This document shows positions 60,411 to 64,000 of a stretch of DNA of 64,000 nt, piece after piece. The DNA comes from JACKJK01 sp046159835 (GTDB lineage: Bacteria > Pseudomonadota > Alphaproteobacteria > Rhizobiales > Tepidamorphaceae), in assembly GCF_046159835.1 (NCBI RefSeq), contig NZ_JBJXCY010000002.1:248001-312000 (forward strand), written 5' to 3'. Position 1 is the stretch's first letter, and each line of letters opens with the position of its first letter. Made by a program: the position numbers and the translations under genes. Under the pieces are notes generated by a model, which did not search any database, was not told the origin of the DNA, and saw nothing but the letters and a program-made list of their open reading frames with translations.

Positions 60411-61880
60411 CTACTCGTTTAGCGGCAGCACCACGAAGCGGCCGTCGCCCTTGCTGTCACCCACGAAGACCAGCGCGGAATTAGCGCCACGGTCGCGCAT
60501 TGCGTTGACCTGCGCCACCACGTCTGCGGGCGCGATCACCTGCTCCTGGCCGACGCGCATGATGACGTCGCCTTCCTTGATCTGGCGTTCCGCCGCCGGG
60601 CTGTCCTCGCGCACCGATTGCACGATCACGCCTTCAACGTCGGCCGCGATGCCGTACTTCTCGCGCGCGGAATCGTTGAGTTCGCCCAGCACCATGCCGA
60701 GAACCGTCGCGGCTGTGGCATCGTCGCCTTCTTCTGCGTCGGCGGGTTCATCACTGTTCCCGCCTTCGGATTCGTTCAGTCGGCCAAGCGTGATGGGCAG
60801 TTCGATCTGCGCGCCGTCCCGCAGAACGGTCACGCTGGTTTCCGCACCCACCAGCGTATCGGCCACGATCCGCGACAGGTCGCGGTAGGCCGTGATCGCC
60901 TGCCCGTCGAATTCCAGGATGATGTCACCGGTCTGGAGGCCCGCCTCGTCTGCCGGTCCGCCCGGCGTGATGCCGGCAATGAGCGCGCCGGTCGCGGCAT
61001 TCATCCCGAGGCTTTCGGCGATCTCGTCGGTCACCGCCTGGATGCGCACGCCAATGTAGCCGCGCCGCGTCTCTCCGAACTCCACGAGCTGGTCGATCAC
61101 GCGCTTGGCAAGCTTGGAGGGGATGGCGAACCCGATACCGATGGAGCCGCCGGACGGTGAGATGATCGCCGTGTTGATGCCCACGACCTTGCCATCCATG
61201 TTGAACAGCGGCCCGCCCGAGTTGCCCCGGTTGATGGCGGCATCGGTCTGGATGAAGCTGTCGTAGGGACCGGCGTTGATGTTGCGGTTGACCGCCGACA
61301 CGATGCCCGTCGTGACCGAACCGCCAAGGCCGAACGGGTTGCCGATGGCCAGCACCCAGTCACCGATGCGCAGCACCTGCGAATCCCCGAACTCCACGAA
61401 AGGCAGGTCCTTCGGCGGCTTCACGCGCAGCACGGCGAGGTCGGTCTTCTCGTCACGTCCGATCAGTTCGGCCTGCAACTTGGAACCGTCGGCAAAGTTG
61501 GCGACGATCTCGTCCGCATCGGCGATGACGTGGTTGTTGGTGACGATGATGCCGCTCTTGTCGATGACGAAACCGGAGCCGAGCGAGTTCACCTTGCGCG
61601 GGCGGCCTTGGCTGCCTTCACGATCGAAGAACTCCTTGAAGAACTCCTCGAAGGGCGAGCCGGGCGGCAGGTCCGGCATCGGCACGTTGCCGCTGTTCTG
61701 AACCGTCTGTGACGTCGAGATGTTGACCACCGCATCGAGCAGGCCTTCCGCGACATCGGCAACCGACTCAGGCCCGCGCGCCTGCGCCGTGTTGGCGGCA
61801 AGTCCGGCAAGGGCAACGCAGGCGCCCAGCATCAGGGCGCGCATCGTGCGGGCGGTCGGGAAGGTCAGGTTCAGCATCAT
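60411..61880 (-). CDS. degP: Periplasmic serine protease, DegP/Do family
   Basis: A 489-residue HtrA-type protease/chaperone. Signal peptide about 1-34; trypsin-like domain with triad H117 (VTNNHVIAD), D147 (EKTDLAVLR) and S221 (RGNSGGPLF); then two PDZ domains (from about 275 and 390). It degrades misfolded envelope proteins. It follows DUF2065 and hflC on the same strand, a standard hflKC neighbourhood. Confidence 0.96.
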   Translation of the reverse strand: MMLNLTFPTARTMRALMLGACVALAGLAANTAQARGPESVADVAEGLLDAVVNISTSQTVQNSGNVPMPDLPPGSPFEEFFKEFFDREGSQGRPRKVNSLGSGFVIDKSGIIVTNNHVIADADEIVANFADGSKLQAELIGRDEKTDLAVLRVKPPKDLPFVEFGDSQVLRIGDWVLAIGNPFGLGGSVTTGIVSAVNRNINAGPYDSFIQTDAAINRGNSGGPLFNMDGKVVGINTAIISPSGGSIGIGFAIPSKLAKRVIDQLVEFGETRRGYIGVRIQAVTDEIAESLGMNAATGALIAGITPGGPADEAGLQTGDIILEFDGQAITAYRDLSRIVADTLVGAETSVTVLRDGAQIELPITLGRLNESEGGNSDEPADAEEGDDATAATVLGMVLGELNDSAREKYGIAADVEGVIVQSVREDSPAAERQIKEGDVIMRVGQEQVIAPADVVAQVNAMRDRGANSALVFVGDSKGDGRFVVLPLNE

Positions 61881-61956
61881 CGCGTCTCAGGCTCCAATGC
61901 CCTTTGGGTTCAGGGCAAGTCTTCGATTTGCGCGGCATTCAGCCTCGGCCCGAGGC

Positions 61957-62142
61957 TCAACCGCGCACCATGTAAACAAGGATCACGCCGATCGTGGCAG
62001 CCGCAAGGCCGCCCATCCGCAGCGCGCCGTCCGACAGCATCGGCAATTGCTCGACCATGCGCCGAACCGTGCCGGGCGCGAGGGCATAGAGCGCGCCTTC
62101 AATGCAAAGGACGAGGCCGATGGCGGACAGAAAGTCGGTCAT
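61957..62142 (-). CDS. DUF2065 small membrane protein
   Basis: A 61-residue protein of two helices (MTDFLSAIGLVLCIEGALYA and LAAATIGVILVYMVRG). It matches DUF2065, normally found between hflC and degP as here. Function unknown; probably an accessory of the HflKC complex. ATG 62142 gives the family start. Confidence 0.9.
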   Translation of the reverse strand: MTDFLSAIGLVLCIEGALYALAPGTVRRMVEQLPMLSDGALRMGGLAAATIGVILVYMVRG

Positions 62143-62152
62143 ACCAAGTGGA

Positions 62153-62184
62153 AACGGGCTGCCGGTTTCCCGACAGCCCGTTTG
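62153..62184 (-). terminator. Hairpin between hflC and DUF2065
   Basis: AAACGGGCTG pairs with CAGCCCGTTT around a ~12-base loop just after the hflC stop. No long T-run follows on the minus strand, so it may be a partial terminator or a message stabiliser. Confidence 0.5.
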
Positions 62185-62188
62185 AACC

Positions 62189-63277
62189 TTATTGCTGCAA
62201 CGCGCCGTCGCCGGATTCCGGCAGCGGCGGCTGGTCGGCAGGTGCGCTCGCGTCACCCCCGGTCAGCACGTCACCGGCCCCGGCATCCGCGCCCGCCGGT
62301 TCATCACCGTTTGGTGCGACGGCACTGTCCGCGTTTGGCTGTGCATCGTCTTCAGAGGCTCCGTCTGCCGGTGCACCCGCACCGGGAGCACGCGGCAGGT
62401 TGGCGTCGGTGCCGGCGCGCGAATTGCCGAAGTAGCGGAAGAACTCGCTCTTCGGGCTGAGCACCATGCGCGTGTCGCCGGAGGCAATGCCCGCTTCATA
62501 AGCCTGCATCGACCGGTAGAAGCTGAAGAACTCCGGGTCCTGGCCGAACGCTTCGGCGAAGATGTTGGCGCGCGCGGCATCGCCGTCACCACGAACCTGT
62601 TCGGATTCACGGCTGGCCTCGGCGATGATGACGGTCGCGGTGCGGTCGGCACGCGAGCGGATACGCCGCGCGGCTTCCTCACCTTCAGCGCGGATTTCTG
62701 CAGCTTCGCGCTGACGCGCGGTCTGCATCCGCGAGAAGATCGCCTGGCTGTTGGCCTCGGGCAGGTCGGCGCGGCGGATGCGCACGTCAACAACGTCGAT
62801 TCCGAACTTGTCGGCCTCTTCGTCCATCTGCTCGCGAATACGGTTCATCAACTGCGGACGATCATCACGCACGACCGCGGTGAAGCTCGCTTCGCCCAGC
62901 ACACGACGCACGGCGGAGTTGAGGACCGTCGCAAGGCGCGAGTTGGCGATGTTGATCGTGCCGACCGACTGGTAGAAGCGCAGCGCATTGTTGATGCGGT
63001 AGCGCGCGAAGGCGTCCACCACGAGGCGCTTCTGGTCCGAGGCGATGACTTCCTGTGCGGGCGAATCCAGGTCGAGGATGCGCTTGTCGAAGAAGACGAC
63101 GTTCTGGACGAACGGCACCTTCCAGGCGAGGCCCGGCTCGGTGATCTGCCGCTTGGTCGCGCCGAACTGGAGCACCAGCGCCTGCTGGGTCTGGTGCACC
63201 GTGAAGAGCGCGTTGTAGGCGACGAAGATGCCGACTGCGATCAGCAGCAGGATCCCGCCAAAGACTGGCTTGTTCAT
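62189..63277 (-). CDS. hflC: HflC, modulator of FtsH protease
   Basis: A 362-residue stomatin/prohibitin-family protein. One N-terminal membrane helix (about 5-24) is followed by the SPFH domain (YNALFTVHQTQQALVLQFGA, VDVRIRRADLPEANSQAIFS) and a long coiled coil (RQREAAEIRAEGEEAARRI). The C-terminal ~65 residues are Ala/Pro/Asp-rich and low-complexity, longer than in E. coli. It overlaps hflK by 4 bp. With HflK it forms a membrane cage around FtsH. Confidence 0.95.
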   Translation of the reverse strand: MNKPVFGGILLLIAVGIFVAYNALFTVHQTQQALVLQFGATKRQITEPGLAWKVPFVQNVVFFDKRILDLDSPAQEVIASDQKRLVVDAFARYRINNALRFYQSVGTINIANSRLATVLNSAVRRVLGEASFTAVVRDDRPQLMNRIREQMDEEADKFGIDVVDVRIRRADLPEANSQAIFSRMQTARQREAAEIRAEGEEAARRIRSRADRTATVIIAEASRESEQVRGDGDAARANIFAEAFGQDPEFFSFYRSMQAYEAGIASGDTRMVLSPKSEFFRYFGNSRAGTDANLPRAPGAGAPADGASEDDAQPNADSAVAPNGDEPAGADAGAGDVLTGGDASAPADQPPLPESGDGALQQ

Positions 63278-64000
63278 TGGGAGTTCCTTCCGCGAGACAG
63301 TTCGTTGAGCGGCAGGTAGGGAAGGACCCCGCCTTCGCCGCCGACGTTGTCATCAATGATGATCTTCTCCGTACCGCCGAAGATGCGCTCCATCGTTTCC
63401 AGGTACATGCGCTCGCGGGTGACCTGCGGCGCCTTCTGATATTCGCCGTAGACCTTGGAGAAGCGGTCGGCCTGACCGCGCGCTTCCGCAACCGTACGGT
63501 CCCGGTAGCCGTTTGCGGCTTCCAGAATGCGGGCGGCTTCACCGCGCGCTTCCGGAACGACCCGGTTGGCGTAGGTCTGGGCTTCGTTCTGCAGGCGCTC
63601 CTGGTCGGCGCGCGCGGCCTGAACGTCACGGAATGCGTCGATGACTTGGTTGGGCGGATCAACCGACTGCATCTGCACCTGGGTCACGGAAATTCCTGCG
63701 CCGTAATCGTCGAGCGTCGACTGCATCAATTCCTGCACCGCGACTTCCGTCTGGCGACGGTCGGTCAGGACGGGTTCAAGCTCGCTCTTGCCGATCACTT
63801 CACGCATGGCGCTTTCGGCCACGGCCTTCACGGTCGATTCCGGGTTCTGGATGTTGAATAGGAAATCGCCGGCGCTGGAGATGACCCAGAAAACGGTGAA
63901 GTCGACGTCGACGATGTTCTCGTCGCCCGTCAGCATCAGGCTTTCTTCCGGCACGTCCTGGATGCGCGAATTGCTGCCGCGGTCCTCGAAGCCACGCATG
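63274..64000 (-). CDS. hflK: HflK, partner of HflC (partial)
   Basis: The C-terminal ~242 residues of HflK; the N-terminal part and membrane helix lie beyond the window. Visible are SPFH segments (LMLTGDENIVDVDFTVFW, QVQMQSVDPPNQVIDAFRDV) and the coiled coil RADQERLQNEAQTYANRVVP. Its stop overlaps the hflC start (ATGA). Confidence 0.94.
   Translation of the reverse strand, partial: MRGFEDRGSNSRIQDVPEESLMLTGDENIVDVDFTVFWVISSAGDFLFNIQNPESTVKAVAESAMREVIGKSELEPVLTDRRQTEVAVQELMQSTLDDYGAGISVTQVQMQSVDPPNQVIDAFRDVQAARADQERLQNEAQTYANRVVPEARGEAARILEAANGYRDRTVAEARGQADRFSKVYGEYQKAPQVTRERMYLETMERIFGGTEKIIIDDNVGGEGGVLPYLPLNELSRGRNSQ

Overview
The window looks like the chromosome of an alphaproteobacterium of the order Hyphomicrobiales (Rhizobiales). 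This rests on high GC throughout the backbone, the hflK-hflC-DUF2065-degP / serB / miaA neighbourhood close to ilvB and ilvN, a Ku-LigD pair with LigD in the PE-ligase-polymerase order, OpgG/OpgH glucan synthesis and a BcsA-BcsS cellulose pair. Genus is not assigned.

Layout. 1-2.2 kb: a TRAP transporter operon (dctM partial, dctQ, dctP, minus strand). 2.5-7.1 kb: DNA repair block, ku and ligD for non-homologous end joining, facing a YcaQ-type crosslink glycosylase. 7.3-10.7 kb: opgG-opgH. 10.76-27.48 kb: a 16.7 kb genomic island in the 3' end of tRNA-Lys(CTT), bounded by 49-bp direct repeats with a matching 20-bp arm-type repeat inside each end. It holds a tyrosine integrase, a stranded 3' half of tRNA-Arg(ACG), and cargo for copper/silver and other metals: a His-rich secreted protein, HupE/UreJ, a membrane-anchor protein, an MFS exporter, a DUF305 protein, a CusB carrying four CusF-like units, CusA, a free CusF, a membrane-anchored cyclase-like DUF2652 protein, cytochrome c' and a class I cytochrome c. 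Three recombination/replication-type genes lie at the far end.

27.4-46.7 kb is backbone: intact tRNA-Lys, a small membrane protein, a GT-A-like protein, leuA with a leucine leader peptide, a small oxidase-I-like membrane protein, PhzF, ilvC with an upstream TetR gene, a chromosomal DUF305 paralogue with a glutaredoxin-MauE fusion, DUF421, a cold-shock protein, an SDR, a DUF411 protein, BcsS and BcsA, a RecD-like helicase, a lipoprotein, a CDF transporter and a LysE exporter. 46.7-52 kb: a probable ilvB - DMT exporter - GST - ilvN - class IV transaminase operon behind a branched-chain leader peptide and terminator. 52-64 kb: a large TIR-TM-WD40 protein, a secreted Gly/Gln protein, an ECF sigma / anti-sigma pair next to a fasciclin gene, miaA, serB, degP, DUF2065, hflC and hflK (partial).

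Two themes stand out. First, branched-chain amino acid synthesis is spread over three loci (leuA, ilvC, ilvB/ilvN), and two of them show peptide-leader regulation. Second, the island is a metal-stress package in which cytosolic and periplasmic metal handling, a fused multi-CusF adaptor and c-type cytochromes are packed together, apparently without its own metal regulator or outer-membrane efflux channel.
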